DNA from: Methylobacterium sp. UNC378MF
GTDB lineage: Bacteria; Pseudomonadota; Alphaproteobacteria; Rhizobiales; Beijerinckiaceae
Direction of reading: 5' to 3'
Assembly (NCBI RefSeq): GCF_900103195.1
Contig: NZ_FMWU01000023.1
Span: 33,076-97,075 of the forward strand
Length of the DNA: 64,000 nt
The notes under the pieces were generated by a model. The model was given only the letters and a program-made list of their open reading frames with translations. It was not told where the DNA came from and made no database searches. The position numbers were made by a program, and so were the translations under genes. This document shows positions 27,553-36,467 of the stretch, piece after piece. Positions within the stretch are counted from its first letter, which is position 1. Each line of letters opens with the position of its first letter.

Positions 27553-28470
27553 TCAGTCCTGCAGATGCCGCGCCGCGATGATCGAGGCGGCGGTGCGGTT
27601 CTCCACGCCGAGCTTGGCGTAGATGCCCTCGAGGTGCTTGGTCACGGTCCGGTGGCTGAGCCCCAGGATCTCGCCGATGTCGCGGCTCGACTTGCCCCGG
27701 GACAGCCAGAGGAGCACCTCCGCCTCGCGTCCGGTGACCGGCAGGCGCGCCCGCAGCCGCTCGACGCCCGCCGCAAGCGCGTCGCGCGACAGGCGCAGGA
27801 GGATCTCGTCCGGGGTGCGGCCGATGAAGCTCAGGGCAAAGGCGGCGCCGTCGCGGTCGGTCAGGGTCAGCGGCTGTGCGGCGCCGGACAGGCAGCCACG
27901 GAGCCAGTCGCGGGCCCGGGCGGGCAGTTCGCGCGCGCCGGACGCATCATCGCCGAGCCCGGCCAGCAGCCGCCCGGCCTGGGGCGTCGACCACAGCACG
28001 GAGCCGTCCTCCGCGACGGCGAACAGGGTGCGCCCGGCCGTGTCGAGGGCCGCCCGGGCGCTCTGCGCGGCGCGGGCGCTGGCCAGGTGGACGCGAATCC
28101 GGGCCAGGATCTCGTCGGGGGCGATGGGCTTGGTGACGTAGTCGATGCCGCCGGCCGACAGGCCCTTCACGATGTGTTCGGTCTCGCTGAGCCCGGTCAT
28201 GAAGATCACCGGCACGCCGGCGAGCTGCGGCTTGGCCTTGAGCCGCCGGCAGGTCTCGAATCCGTCGAGGCCGGGCATCACCGCGTCGAGCAGGATCACG
28301 TCGGGGGTGATCTCGTCCACCAGGGCGAGGGCGAGGTCGCCGCCGACCGCGACCAGCACGGTGGCGCCGGAGCGCTCGATCGCCTCGGTGAGGAAGCTCA
28401 GCGTGTCGGGTGAATCGTCGACCACCAGGACGATGTCCCGGTGCGGCTGGACAATCGGCGCCTCAGCCAT
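27553..28470 (-). CDS. LuxR/NarL-type response regulator paired with the NCS1-like hybrid kinase
   Basis: A 305-residue regulator. An N-terminal receiver has VLVVDDSPDTLSF, phospho-acceptor Asp in VILLDAVMPGLDG, VIFMTGLSE and the Lys in YVTKPIAPDE. A middle segment (about 145-230; LFAVAEDGSVLWSTPQAGRLL) resembles a degenerate PAS fold. A C-terminal LuxR helix-turn-helix has LTGREAEVLLWLSRGKSSRDIG-type sequence, then GLSHRTVTKHLEGIYAKLGVENRTAA. Its ATG lies inside the end of the kinase gene (8-base overlap), so the two are translated together and should form a signalling pair. Likely targets are the divergent amide genes; that is inference. Confidence 0.92.
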   Translation of the reverse strand: MAEAPIVQPHRDIVLVVDDSPDTLSFLTEAIERSGATVLVAVGGDLALALVDEITPDVILLDAVMPGLDGFETCRRLKAKPQLAGVPVIFMTGLSETEHIVKGLSAGGIDYVTKPIAPDEILARIRVHLASARAAQSARAALDTAGRTLFAVAEDGSVLWSTPQAGRLLAGLGDDASGARELPARARDWLRGCLSGAAQPLTLTDRDGAAFALSFIGRTPDEILLRLSRDALAAGVERLRARLPVTGREAEVLLWLSRGKSSRDIGEILGLSHRTVTKHLEGIYAKLGVENRTAASIIAARHLQD

Positions 28471-31400
28471 GGCGGGCGAGCCCCTGCAGGACCGCGAGAT
28501 AGCGGCGCAGATCGTATCCTTCGACGAGCCCCCGCATCCGGGCGACGAAAGCGGGCGGCACGGACGCGTCCTCCTCCATCTGGGTCAGCTTGGCCTCGAT
28601 GGCCCGGATATGCCCGATCCGGCCGAGGCGCAGGAGTTCGCCGATGTGCTCGGGCCCGGGCCCCGGCGGGTCGGCGGTCGCCCGGACCGGCTCGGCCCGA
28701 GCCGGCGGCGGGCTCTCGGTCCATTCGAGGTGCAGCAGCTTGCCGATCCGCTCCATCACGTCGCGCAGATCGAAGGGCTTGGCGAAGATCGCGTCGTGGG
28801 GGGCGTCGTCGCCGCGGATCGGGCTGATCTCGTGGACATTGGCCGACATCATGGCGATCGGACCGGTATGTCCGGCCTGCCGCAGCGCCGCGGCCGCCGC
28901 CCAGCCGCTCATCCCTGGCATCGCGATGTCGAGCAGGATCAGGTCGACGCCACCCTGCGCGACCATCGCGAGGCACTCAGGCCCCGAGCCGGCCTCCAGG
29001 ACGGAGATGCCCTGCGGCTCGAGGATCGCCCGCATCAGGGCCCGGTGGGCGCTGTCGTCGTCGGCCACCAGAACGGCGCGGCGCGCGCCCGCATAGGCGC
29101 GGTCCGGCGCCGCCGGCGGCGCGGGCAGGACGATCGGCGCGGGCTGCGCCACGGAGGCCAGCATCAGCCGCAGCCGCGCCTGCGTCCCCCCGCCGGGAGC
29201 GGCCGCGACGGTGATCTCGCCGCCGAGGAGCTGCGCCAGCAGGTTGGCGATGGTGAGCCCCAGCCCCGTCCCCGGCGTGCTGCGGGCGGCCGGGGTCGAG
29301 CCGCGCTCGAAGGGCTCGAAGATCCGCGCGAGATCCGCCTCCGGGATGCCGGGACCGGTGTCGCGGATCGTGAAGACCGCGATCTGGCTCCGGTAGCTCA
29401 GGTCCAGCGAGACGGTGCCGGCTTCCGTGAACTTGATGGCGTTCGACAGCAGGTTGAGCAGCACCTGGCGCAGGCGCTTCTCGTCGGTGGCGACCACCGC
29501 GGGCAGGATCTCGGGGCGTGAGAACCGGAATTCCAGTCCGGCCTCCCGGGCCTGGAGCCGCACCATGTCCACCAGCTGGTCGAGGAAGTCGGTCAGCCGC
29601 ACCTCGTCGCGGTGGATCTGGAGGCGCCCCGCCTCCATGCGCGAGATGTCGAGGAGCCCGTCGATCAGGCCGGACAGGTGCTGGGCGCTGCGCCGGATCA
29701 CCCGGATCGCGTTGAGGCGGTGCGCGGGGATCGCGGGATCGGCTTCGAGGAGCTGCGCATAGCCCAAAACGGTGGAGAGCGGCGTGCGCAATTCGTGGCT
29801 GATGCCCACCACGTAGCGGCTCTTGGCCTGGTTGGCGGCCTCGGCCCGCTCCTTGGCCTCCTGCAGCTTGGCGTCCGTGATCTTATGGGCCGCGATCTCG
29901 GCCTCGTAGAGCGCCGTCTGGCGCATCGTCTCGGCCTGGGCCACGCGGCGGCTCTCCTGGGCGAGGACGAACAGCCACGCCACCACGCCGAGGATCACCA
30001 CCAGCGTGAAGAACACGCTGGTCAGCGCGGTGCGTAAAAAGTCGCGGTGCTCCGGATGCCCGATCGTCGCGCCGGCATGCACGATCCCGAGAATCAGGCC
30101 GATCACCGCGCAGAGCGTCAGCATCACCGCGAGGTAGCGGCCGAGCGGCGCACCGATCCAGGCGGCGGTACGGCCCGGCAGGAGCCGGGCGACGGCGGCC
30201 TGCGCCTGCACCTCAAGCCGGCCGTGGGGCTTGCACAGATCGCCGCACCGGGCGTCCAGCGAGCAGCAGAGCGAGCAGATCGGGGCGTCATAGGCCGGAC
30301 AATGGGCCATGTCCTCGCCCTCGAAAGGCAACTCGCAGACCCGGCAGACCACCTCGGCCGCGCCCCAATCCTGCTTCGGAACCCGGGCGAGGTACCAGCG
30401 CCCGGCCGTGGCCCAGGCGATTGCCGGGGCCGCGCAGAACGCGATGGCGAGGGTGAGCAGCGGCGCGAAGGGCTGCACGATCGGTCCGAGCCAGCCGAGA
30501 TAGGCCGCGCCCCCGGCCGCGAGGGCCAGCGCCATCGCGCCGGTCCCGACCGGGTTCACGGCGTAGAGATGGGCGCGCTTGAACTCGATGCCCGGCGGCG
30601 AGAGGCCGAGCGGCTTGTTGACCGCGAGGTCTGCGGCGAGGGCCCCGACCCAGGCCGAGACCACCGCGGCGTAGAGCGGCAGGGTGCTCTCGATGGTCTT
30701 GTCGATCCCGAGCTCCATCAGGAGCACCGCGATGGCGACGTTGAACACCAGCCAGACCACCCGCCCCGGATGGCTGTGGGTCAGCCGCGAGAAGAAGTTC
30801 GACCACGCGATCGAGCCGGCATAGGCGTTGGTGAGGTTGATCTTCAGCTGCGACACGAGGACGAACAGCCCTGTGAGCAGCAAAGCCGCCCGGCTCCCCT
30901 CCCCCGTCAGATAGCCGAAGGCGACCGCATACATGCGGGTCGGCTCGGCGGCGTGATCGGGCGGGACGCCGTGGCCCAGCGCCAGGACCGCGAGGGCGGC
31001 GCCGAGCAGGATCTTCAGCATCCCGGGCAGGATCCAGCCGGCGCCCCCCGACAGGACCGCCAGCCACCAGCGGCGATCCCGCGGCCCTGACGGCTCCGGC
31101 ACGAACCGCAGGAAGTCGACCTGCTCGCCGACCTGGGCCAGCAGCGCCAGCAGGACGCCGGTGGCCAGCCCGAACCGGGCGAGGTCGAAGCCGGCACCGC
31201 CGCCGTCGAGACCCGGAAAGCGCGCCAGCGCGCGCAGCGGCCCCGCACCCTGCGCCGCCACGAACAACAGCGGCAGCAGGCTCAAGGCGATCCAGAGCGG
31301 CTGCGTCCAGATCTGGAACCGGCTGATCAGCCGAATCCCGTAGACCACCAGGGGAATCACCGCACCGGCGCAGAGCAGGTAACCGATGCCGAGCGGCAGC

Positions 31401-31837
31401 CCGAAGCAGAGTTGCAGCGCCAGCGCCATGATCGCCGCCTCGATGGCGAAGAACAGGAACGTGAAGCTCGCGTAGATGAGGGACGTGACGGTCGAGCCGA
31501 GATAGCCGAAGCCGGCGCCGCGGGTCAGGAGGTCCATGTCGACCCCGTACCGGGCGGCATAGACCGTGATCGGGGCCGCGGTGGCGAAGATGATCAGGCC
31601 GACGACCAGGACGGCCGCCACGGTGTTGGGGAAGCCCGCCGTCAGCGTCAGGGTCCCGCCGATCGCCTCCAGGGCGAGGAACGAGATCGACCCGAGGGCG
31701 GTTTGCGCCACCTCGAGGCTGGACCAGCGGCGCGCCTTCTTGGCCGTGAAGCGGAGGGCGTAATCCTCCAGCGTCTCGTCGGCGACGAAGCGGTTGTAGT
31801 CCCGCCGGATGGGGATGATGCGCTGCGGGCCGCTCAT
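28463..31837 (-). CDS. hybrid sensor histidine kinase with an N-terminal NCS1-permease-like domain
   Basis: A 1124-residue fusion. Residues 1-490 look like an NCS1 (purine/cytosine/allantoin) transporter with about 12 membrane segments (YALRFTAKKARRWSSLEVAQ, then many hydrophobic blocks including NLTNAYAGSIAWSNFFSRLT). A Cys-rich segment with eight Cys follows (CRVCELPFEGEDMAHC ... ICSLCCSLDARCGDLC). Two more membrane segments and a coiled coil (LQEAKERAEAANQAKSRYV) lead to the HisKA domain (phospho-His in GISHELRTPLSTVLGYA), HATPase (LLNLLSNAIKF, DTGPGIPE, GTGLGLTIANLL), a receiver (VLVADDDSAHRAL, LILLDIAMPGMSGW, IFAKPFD) and a helical tail. Transporter-like sensing is known in CbrA (SSS type). 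The gene is divergent from the amide importer and overlaps its response regulator gene. The ligand may be an amide, urea or nucleobase-type compound. Confidence 0.92.
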   Translation of the reverse strand: MSGPQRIIPIRRDYNRFVADETLEDYALRFTAKKARRWSSLEVAQTALGSISFLALEAIGGTLTLTAGFPNTVAAVLVVGLIIFATAAPITVYAARYGVDMDLLTRGAGFGYLGSTVTSLIYASFTFLFFAIEAAIMALALQLCFGLPLGIGYLLCAGAVIPLVVYGIRLISRFQIWTQPLWIALSLLPLLFVAAQGAGPLRALARFPGLDGGGAGFDLARFGLATGVLLALLAQVGEQVDFLRFVPEPSGPRDRRWWLAVLSGGAGWILPGMLKILLGAALAVLALGHGVPPDHAAEPTRMYAVAFGYLTGEGSRAALLLTGLFVLVSQLKINLTNAYAGSIAWSNFFSRLTHSHPGRVVWLVFNVAIAVLLMELGIDKTIESTLPLYAAVVSAWVGALAADLAVNKPLGLSPPGIEFKRAHLYAVNPVGTGAMALALAAGGAAYLGWLGPIVQPFAPLLTLAIAFCAAPAIAWATAGRWYLARVPKQDWGAAEVVCRVCELPFEGEDMAHCPAYDAPICSLCCSLDARCGDLCKPHGRLEVQAQAAVARLLPGRTAAWIGAPLGRYLAVMLTLCAVIGLILGIVHAGATIGHPEHRDFLRTALTSVFFTLVVILGVVAWLFVLAQESRRVAQAETMRQTALYEAEIAAHKITDAKLQEAKERAEAANQAKSRYVVGISHELRTPLSTVLGYAQLLEADPAIPAHRLNAIRVIRRSAQHLSGLIDGLLDISRMEAGRLQIHRDEVRLTDFLDQLVDMVRLQAREAGLEFRFSRPEILPAVVATDEKRLRQVLLNLLSNAIKFTEAGTVSLDLSYRSQIAVFTIRDTGPGIPEADLARIFEPFERGSTPAARSTPGTGLGLTIANLLAQLLGGEITVAAAPGGGTQARLRLMLASVAQPAPIVLPAPPAAPDRAYAGARRAVLVADDDSAHRALMRAILEPQGISVLEAGSGPECLAMVAQGGVDLILLDIAMPGMSGWAAAAALRQAGHTGPIAMMSANVHEISPIRGDDAPHDAIFAKPFDLRDVMERIGKLLHLEWTESPPPARAEPVRATADPPGPGPEHIGELLRLGRIGHIRAIEAKLTQMEEDASVPPAFVARMRGLVEGYDLRRYLAVLQGLARHG

Positions 31838-32093
31838 CGGGCCCCGATCCGGGCAACCGGCTCGCGCGTCGCGGGCACACGCGCGCGCGAAACACCAAGC
31901 ACCCGGGCGGTGCTCACCATGTTCGCGCTGCCGGTCACCAGAACCTCAAAGTATTCCGCCGCGATGGTGCACCGCATGCAAGAGCACGGCCATACGCAAA
32001 ATCGCGTATAGGCCGCAGCGCAACCCAGGACCTAGCCTGCACGCGTCGATCCGGGCCGCCTCTCAAGGCCCGGACGCGAACAGGGTCAGGCAC
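31838..32093. promoter_or_regulatory. divergent regulatory region of the amide locus
   Basis: A 256-base gap between the sensor kinase and binding-protein starts. It contains the candidate sigma-54 element at 31965-31980 and an imperfect palindrome, GGCCATACGC ... GCGTATAGGCC (31988-32014), which could be a regulator-binding site or an early hairpin. Confidence 0.5.
31965..31980 (+). promoter_or_regulatory. candidate sigma-54 (-24/-12) promoter
   Basis: TGGTGCACCGCATGCA has GG and GC separated by exactly ten bases, as in the TGGCAC-N5-TTGCA consensus; the GG, the C at the sixth place and TGCA match, other positions do not. It lies about 114 bases upstream of the binding-protein start. Nitrogen-source operons are often sigma-54/NtrC controlled, which is why this was sought. 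Confidence 0.33.
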
Positions 32094-33362
32094 ATGGCAG
32101 ACGACACCGACACTGGCGCCGATCGCGGCTTGCGCTCCCCGCTGCGGCGCAGGCTGCTCATGGGATTGGCCGGCGCCCCGGCGCTGGCGCTGATGCCGCG
32201 GGCAGCCTGGGCCGCACCGGCGACCTCGGCCGTGAACACGACGGGCCTCGCGGTGACCGACAGCGAGGTGACGGTCGGCATCCTGCACTCGATCACCGGC
32301 ACGATGGCGATCTCCGAGACGGGCGCCCAGGAAGCCGAGAAGCTCGCGATCCAGCAGATCAACGACGCCGGCGGCGTGCTCGGCCGCAAGATCAAGATCA
32401 TCCAGGAGGACGGCGCCTCCGACTGGCCGACCTTTGCCGAGAAGGCCAAGAAGCTCCTCGTGAACGACCATTGCGCCGCCGTGATGGGCTGCTGGACCTC
32501 GGCGTCCCGCAAGGCGGTGCTGCCGGTGTTCGAGCAGTATAACGGCCTCCTGTACTACCCGACCTTCTACGAGGGCCTGGAGCAGTCGAAGAACGTCTTC
32601 TACACCGGCCAGGAGGCCACGCAGCAGATCCTCGCCGGCCTCGACTGGGTCCACAAGGAGAAGGGCGGCGACAGCTTCTACTTCATCGGCTCCGACTACA
32701 TCTGGCCGCGCACCTCCAACAAGATCGCCCGCAAGCACGTGGAAAACGTGCTCAAGGGCAAGGTCGTCGGCGAGGAGTATTTCCCGCTCGGACACACCCA
32801 GTTCAACTCGGTCATCAACAAGATCAAGCTGACCAAGCCGAAGGTGATCTTCGCCGACGTGGTCGGCGGCTCGAACGTGGCGTTCTACAAGCAGCTCAAG
32901 GCGGCCGGCATCGACCTGTCGAAGCAGGTTCTGATGACGATCTCGGTCACCGAGGACGAGATCGACGGCATCGGCGGCGAGAACATCGCCGGGGCCTATG
33001 CCTGCATGAAGTACTTCCAGTCGATCGACAACGAGAACAACAAGGCCTTCGTCGCGGCCTTCAAGAAGATGTGGGGTGAGAAGACCGTCATCGGCGACGT
33101 GACGCAGGCGGCCTATCTCGGCCCGTTCCTGTGGAAGATGGCCTGCGAGAAGGCCGGCTCGTTCGACGTCGACAAGGTGGTGGCGGCCTCGCCGGGCCTG
33201 GAATTCAAGGGCGCGCCGGAAGGCTACGTGAAGATCGACGAGAACCATCACCTCTGGTCGAAGACCCGGGTCGGCAAGGCCAAGACCGACGGCCAGTTCG
33301 AGATCGTCTACACCAGCCCCGAGCTGATCAAGCCCGATCCGTTCCCGAAGGGATATCAGTAG
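32094..33362 (+). CDS. amide/urea-type ABC transporter substrate-binding protein (FmdD/UrtA-like)
   Basis: A 422-residue periplasmic-binding protein. The N-terminus has a twin-arginine-like signal (LRRRLLMGLAGAPALALM, cleavage after AAWA). The mature part matches the UrtA/AmiC/FmdD class: VTVGILHSITGTMAISETGA, INDAGGVLGRKIKIIQEDGA, VMGCWTSASRKAVLPVFEQY, LYYPTFYEGLEQS and FYFIGSDYIWPRTSN. The TSASRKAVLP and YEG..QS segments are typical of urea/short-chain amide binders. First gene of the importer set, followed at 33400-33491 by a palindromic repeat before the permease gene. Urea cannot be excluded as the substrate; the downstream amidases favour formamide or acetamide. Confidence 0.93.
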   Translation: MADDTDTGADRGLRSPLRRRLLMGLAGAPALALMPRAAWAAPATSAVNTTGLAVTDSEVTVGILHSITGTMAISETGAQEAEKLAIQQINDAGGVLGRKIKIIQEDGASDWPTFAEKAKKLLVNDHCAAVMGCWTSASRKAVLPVFEQYNGLLYYPTFYEGLEQSKNVFYTGQEATQQILAGLDWVHKEKGGDSFYFIGSDYIWPRTSNKIARKHVENVLKGKVVGEEYFPLGHTQFNSVINKIKLTKPKVIFADVVGGSNVAFYKQLKAAGIDLSKQVLMTISVTEDEIDGIGGENIAGAYACMKYFQSIDNENNKAFVAAFKKMWGEKTVIGDVTQAAYLGPFLWKMACEKAGSFDVDKVVAASPGLEFKGAPEGYVKIDENHHLWSKTRVGKAKTDGQFEIVYTSPELIKPDPFPKGYQ

Positions 33363-33399
33363 TCACCTCGTTCGGAGGGGCAAATTCGCCCCTCCCCAG

Positions 33400-33491
33400 C
33401 GTCATCGCGAGCGCAGCGAAGCGACCCAGGGCAGCGGGACTTTCCGGGACGTAGTGCGACCCTGGATTGCTTCGCTCCGCTCGCAAAGACG
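33400..33491. repeat. interspersed palindromic repeat, family A (full copy)
   Basis: A 92-base copy of the repeat at 5400-5491: left arm CGTCATCGCGAGCGCAGCGA, right arm TTGCTTCGCTCCGCTCGCAA. It lies inside the presumed operon, between the binding-protein stop and the first permease start. Confidence 0.85.
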
Positions 33492-33559
33492 GTTCCGCCT
33501 GTCCCAGGGGCCGTGACGATCCTGCACGAACCACATTCGCTTTGCGGAAGACCGAAACC

Positions 33560-34486
33560 ATGCTCGGCGACTATTCCCTCGGCGACCTCGGCGCGATCTT
33601 CGCCATGCAGGGCTTTGCCGGCCTGATCCTGTTCTCCGTCTACCTGCTGATGGCGCTGGGCCTCGCGATCATCTTCGGCCAGATGGGCGTGATCAACATG
33701 GCCCACGGGGAGTTCATGATCCTCGGCGCCTACGTCACCTATCTCTGCTCGACCTTCTTCCAGACCTACCTGCCGGCGCTCTTCCCGATCTACTTCTTCA
33801 TCGCGATGGGCCTGGCGTTCCTCGCCTCCGGGGCCTTGGGGATGCTGGTGGAATGGGGCCTGATCCGGTTCCTCTACAAGCGCCCGCTCGACACCCTGCT
33901 CGCCACCTGGGGCCTGTCGCTGATCCTCCAGCAGGCCTACCGGTCGATCTTCGGTGCCCGCGAGGTCGGCGTCGAGCTGCCGTCCTGGCTGATCGGCTCG
34001 GTGCAGGTCACCGACACGATCGAAATCCCGATCAACGGCCTGTTCGTCATGGCCGTCACGATCCTGATCACGGTCTGCGTCGCGCTGCTGATCTTCCGCT
34101 CGCGCTTCGGCCAGCAGGTCCGCGCCGTGATGTCGAACCGCGCCATGGCAGGTGCGGTGGGCATCGATACCGAGAAGGTCGACCGCTACACGTTCGGCCT
34201 CGGCTGCGGCATCGCCGGGGTCGCCGGTTCGGCCTTCACGATGATCGGCTCGACCGGGCCGACCTCGGGCCAGCTCTACATCGTCGACACGTTCCTGATC
34301 GTCGTGTTCGGCGGCGCCGCGAGCCTCTTGGGCACCATCGCGTCGGCCTTCTCGATCTCCCAGACCCAGTCGACCCTGGAATTCTTCCTCTCCGGCTCGA
34401 TGGCCAAGGTGATCACCCTGCTCGCGGTGGTCGGCATCCTGATGCTGAGGCCCCAGGGCCTCTTCACCCTCAAGGTCCGGCGCTGA
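33560..34486 (+). CDS. branched-chain/urea-type ABC transporter permease (UrtB/FmdE-like)
   Basis: A 308-residue LivH-type permease with about eight membrane helices. Family signatures are YLLMALGLAIIFGQMGVINMAHGEFMILGAY (seen in parts), LLATWGLSLILQQAYRSIFG, QQVRAVMSNRAMAGAVGIDTEKV and VFGGAASLLGTIASAF. UrtB proteins usually carry a long extra N-terminal region; this one lacks it, closer to amide-type permeases such as FmdE. It pairs with the next permease, 13 bases downstream. The ATG at 33560 matches the start of the first helix. Confidence 0.92.
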   Translation: MLGDYSLGDLGAIFAMQGFAGLILFSVYLLMALGLAIIFGQMGVINMAHGEFMILGAYVTYLCSTFFQTYLPALFPIYFFIAMGLAFLASGALGMLVEWGLIRFLYKRPLDTLLATWGLSLILQQAYRSIFGAREVGVELPSWLIGSVQVTDTIEIPINGLFVMAVTILITVCVALLIFRSRFGQQVRAVMSNRAMAGAVGIDTEKVDRYTFGLGCGIAGVAGSAFTMIGSTGPTSGQLYIVDTFLIVVFGGAASLLGTIASAFSISQTQSTLEFFLSGSMAKVITLLAVVGILMLRPQGLFTLKVRR

Positions 34487-34499
34487 GGATTTTCTCCCG

Positions 34500-35672
34500 A
34501 TGACGAACCCGGTCCAGACCCTCACCAAATCCGTCACCGTCAACGACAACCCGTTCATGAAGCCGGTGGAGTGGCTGAGCTTGGCTCTCCTCGCCGGGGT
34601 GATCCTGGTCGTCCTGCCGCTGATGCTCGACGGATTCCGCCTCAACCTCGTCGGCAAGTACCTCACCTACGCGTTCGTCGCCCTCGGGCTGGTGATCTGC
34701 TGGGGCTATGCGGGCATCCTGTCCCTCGGACAGGGCGTTTTTTTCGGATTGGGCGGCTACTGCATGGCGATGTACTTGAAGCTGGAGGCTTCAAGCATCG
34801 AGAATACGAAGATCCAGTCGACGCCCGGCATTCCGGACTTCATGGACTGGAACCAGATCACCGCCCTCCCCTGGTTCTGGCAGCCGTTCAAGAGCCTGCC
34901 GCTGACGCTGATCCTGGCGGTCGCCATCCCGGTCCTGTTCGCGATGCTGATCTCCTTCGCGATGTTCAAGCGCCGGGTCGGCGGCACCTACTTCGCGATC
35001 ATCACCCAGGCGATCGCCGCGATCCTGACCATCCTGATCGTCGGCCAGCAGGGCTATACCGGCGGCATCAACGGCATCACCGACCTGCGCACCCTCCACG
35101 GCTGGGACATCCGCACCGACCACGCGAAGGTGATCCTGTACTTCGTCAACGGCGGCCTGCTGATCGCCTGCATCCTGGCGGCGCAGTACGTGAAGAAGTC
35201 GAAGCTCGGCCGCATCCTCGTCGCCATGCGCGACAAGGAGGACCGGGTCCGCTTCTCCGGCTACTCGGTGGCGGGGTTCAAGGTCTTCGCCTTCTGCTTC
35301 GCCGCCGGTTTGGCCGCGATCGGCGGCGCGATGTTCACGCTCCAGGTCGGGTTCATGTCGCCCTCCTTCGTGGGCATCGTCCCGTCGATCGAGATGGTGA
35401 TCTATGCCGCGGTCGGCGGGCGCCTGTCCCTGTTCGGCGCCGTCTGGGGCACGCTGCTCGTCAACTGGGCCAAGACCAGCTTCTCCGAGAGCTTCCCGGA
35501 CCTCTGGCTGTTCGGCCTCGGCGCCCTGTTCATCGCGGTGGTGCTGGCCTTCCCGAACGGCCTCGCGGGGATCTGGCGGGAGCACATCGAACCGCGCCTC
35601 ACCCGCCGGGTGAAGGGGCTGCGCGCCCCGCCGCCTGCGATCGTCCCGCCCCACGGCACCCCGGCCGAGTGA
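34500..35672 (+). CDS. branched-chain/urea-type ABC transporter permease (UrtC/FmdF-like)
   Basis: A 390-residue LivM-type permease. It shows GLVICWGYAGILSLGQGVFF, GTYFAIITQAIAAILTIL, GINGITDLRTLHGWD, RILVAMRDKEDRVRFSGYSV and IEMVIYAAVGGRLSLFGAVWG, all standard for the UrtC class, with about ten helices. It starts 13 bases after the previous permease gene and ends 7 bases before the first ATPase gene, which supports one transcript. A run of seven T at 34739-34745 is unusual in this DNA but the frame is intact through it. Confidence 0.93.
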   Translation: MTNPVQTLTKSVTVNDNPFMKPVEWLSLALLAGVILVVLPLMLDGFRLNLVGKYLTYAFVALGLVICWGYAGILSLGQGVFFGLGGYCMAMYLKLEASSIENTKIQSTPGIPDFMDWNQITALPWFWQPFKSLPLTLILAVAIPVLFAMLISFAMFKRRVGGTYFAIITQAIAAILTILIVGQQGYTGGINGITDLRTLHGWDIRTDHAKVILYFVNGGLLIACILAAQYVKKSKLGRILVAMRDKEDRVRFSGYSVAGFKVFAFCFAAGLAAIGGAMFTLQVGFMSPSFVGIVPSIEMVIYAAVGGRLSLFGAVWGTLLVNWAKTSFSESFPDLWLFGLGALFIAVVLAFPNGLAGIWREHIEPRLTRRVKGLRAPPPAIVPPHGTPAE

Positions 35673-35679
35673 GCAAGCC

Positions 35680-36465
35680 ATGAACGCCGCGATCCTCTCC
35701 TCCCCCGTGGTCGGCGCCGAGGCGGCCCCGCCCGACTACCTCCTCGCCGTCGAGGCGCTCACGGTCTCGTTCGACGGGTTCAAGGCGGTGAACGACGTGT
35801 CGTTCTACGTCGATCCGGACGAGATCCGGGTGATCATCGGTCCGAACGGCGCCGGCAAGACCACGGTCCTCGACCTGATCTGCGGCCGCACCCGGGCCAG
35901 CGCCGGCTCGATCAAGTACAAGGGCCAGGAGCTGACCCGGCTCTCCGAGAGCGCGATCGTGCAGGCCGGCGTCGGCCGCAAGTTCCAGACGCCGTCGATC
36001 TACGACGACCTGACGGTGTTCGAGAACCTGGAGATCTCGTTCCCCCGCGGCCGCTCGGTCTTCGGCGCGCTGACATTCAAGCGGGACGCCGAGGTCCGCG
36101 ACCGCATCCACGCCATCGCCGAGACGATCTTCCTGAAGGACCAGCTCAAGGAGCGGGCCGAGTTCCTGAGCCACGGCCAGAAGCAGTGGCTGGAGATCGG
36201 CATGCTGCTGATCCAGGATCCGGAGCTGCTGATGCTCGACGAGCCGGTGGCCGGGATGAGCGTCGGCGAGCGGATCAAGACCGCCGAGCTGCTCAACCAG
36301 ATCATCAAGGGCCGCTCGGTGCTGGTGATCGAGCACGACATGAAGTTCGTCGAGGACATCGCCCACCGGGTGACGGTCCTGCACCAGGGCAAGGTGCTGT
36401 CTGAGGGTTCGATGGAGCGGGTCAAGAACGACCCGAAGGTCATCGAAGTTTATTTGGGACATTGA
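35680..36465 (+). CDS. ABC transporter ATP-binding protein (UrtD/LivG-like)
   Basis: A 261-residue ATPase. Walker A is IGPNGAGKTTVLDLICG, the Q-loop region VGRKFQTPSIYDDLTVFENL, signature FLSHGQKQWLEIGMLL (SHGQ rather than SGGQ, as in the UrtD group), Walker B LLMLDEPVAGMSVGE and switch His in VLVIEHDMKFVEDIA. It serves the two permeases before it together with the following ATPase. Starts 7 bases after the permease stop. Confidence 0.94.
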   Translation: MNAAILSSPVVGAEAAPPDYLLAVEALTVSFDGFKAVNDVSFYVDPDEIRVIIGPNGAGKTTVLDLICGRTRASAGSIKYKGQELTRLSESAIVQAGVGRKFQTPSIYDDLTVFENLEISFPRGRSVFGALTFKRDAEVRDRIHAIAETIFLKDQLKERAEFLSHGQKQWLEIGMLLIQDPELLMLDEPVAGMSVGERIKTAELLNQIIKGRSVLVIEHDMKFVEDIAHRVTVLHQGKVLSEGSMERVKNDPKVIEVYLGH

Positions 36466-36467
36466 CG

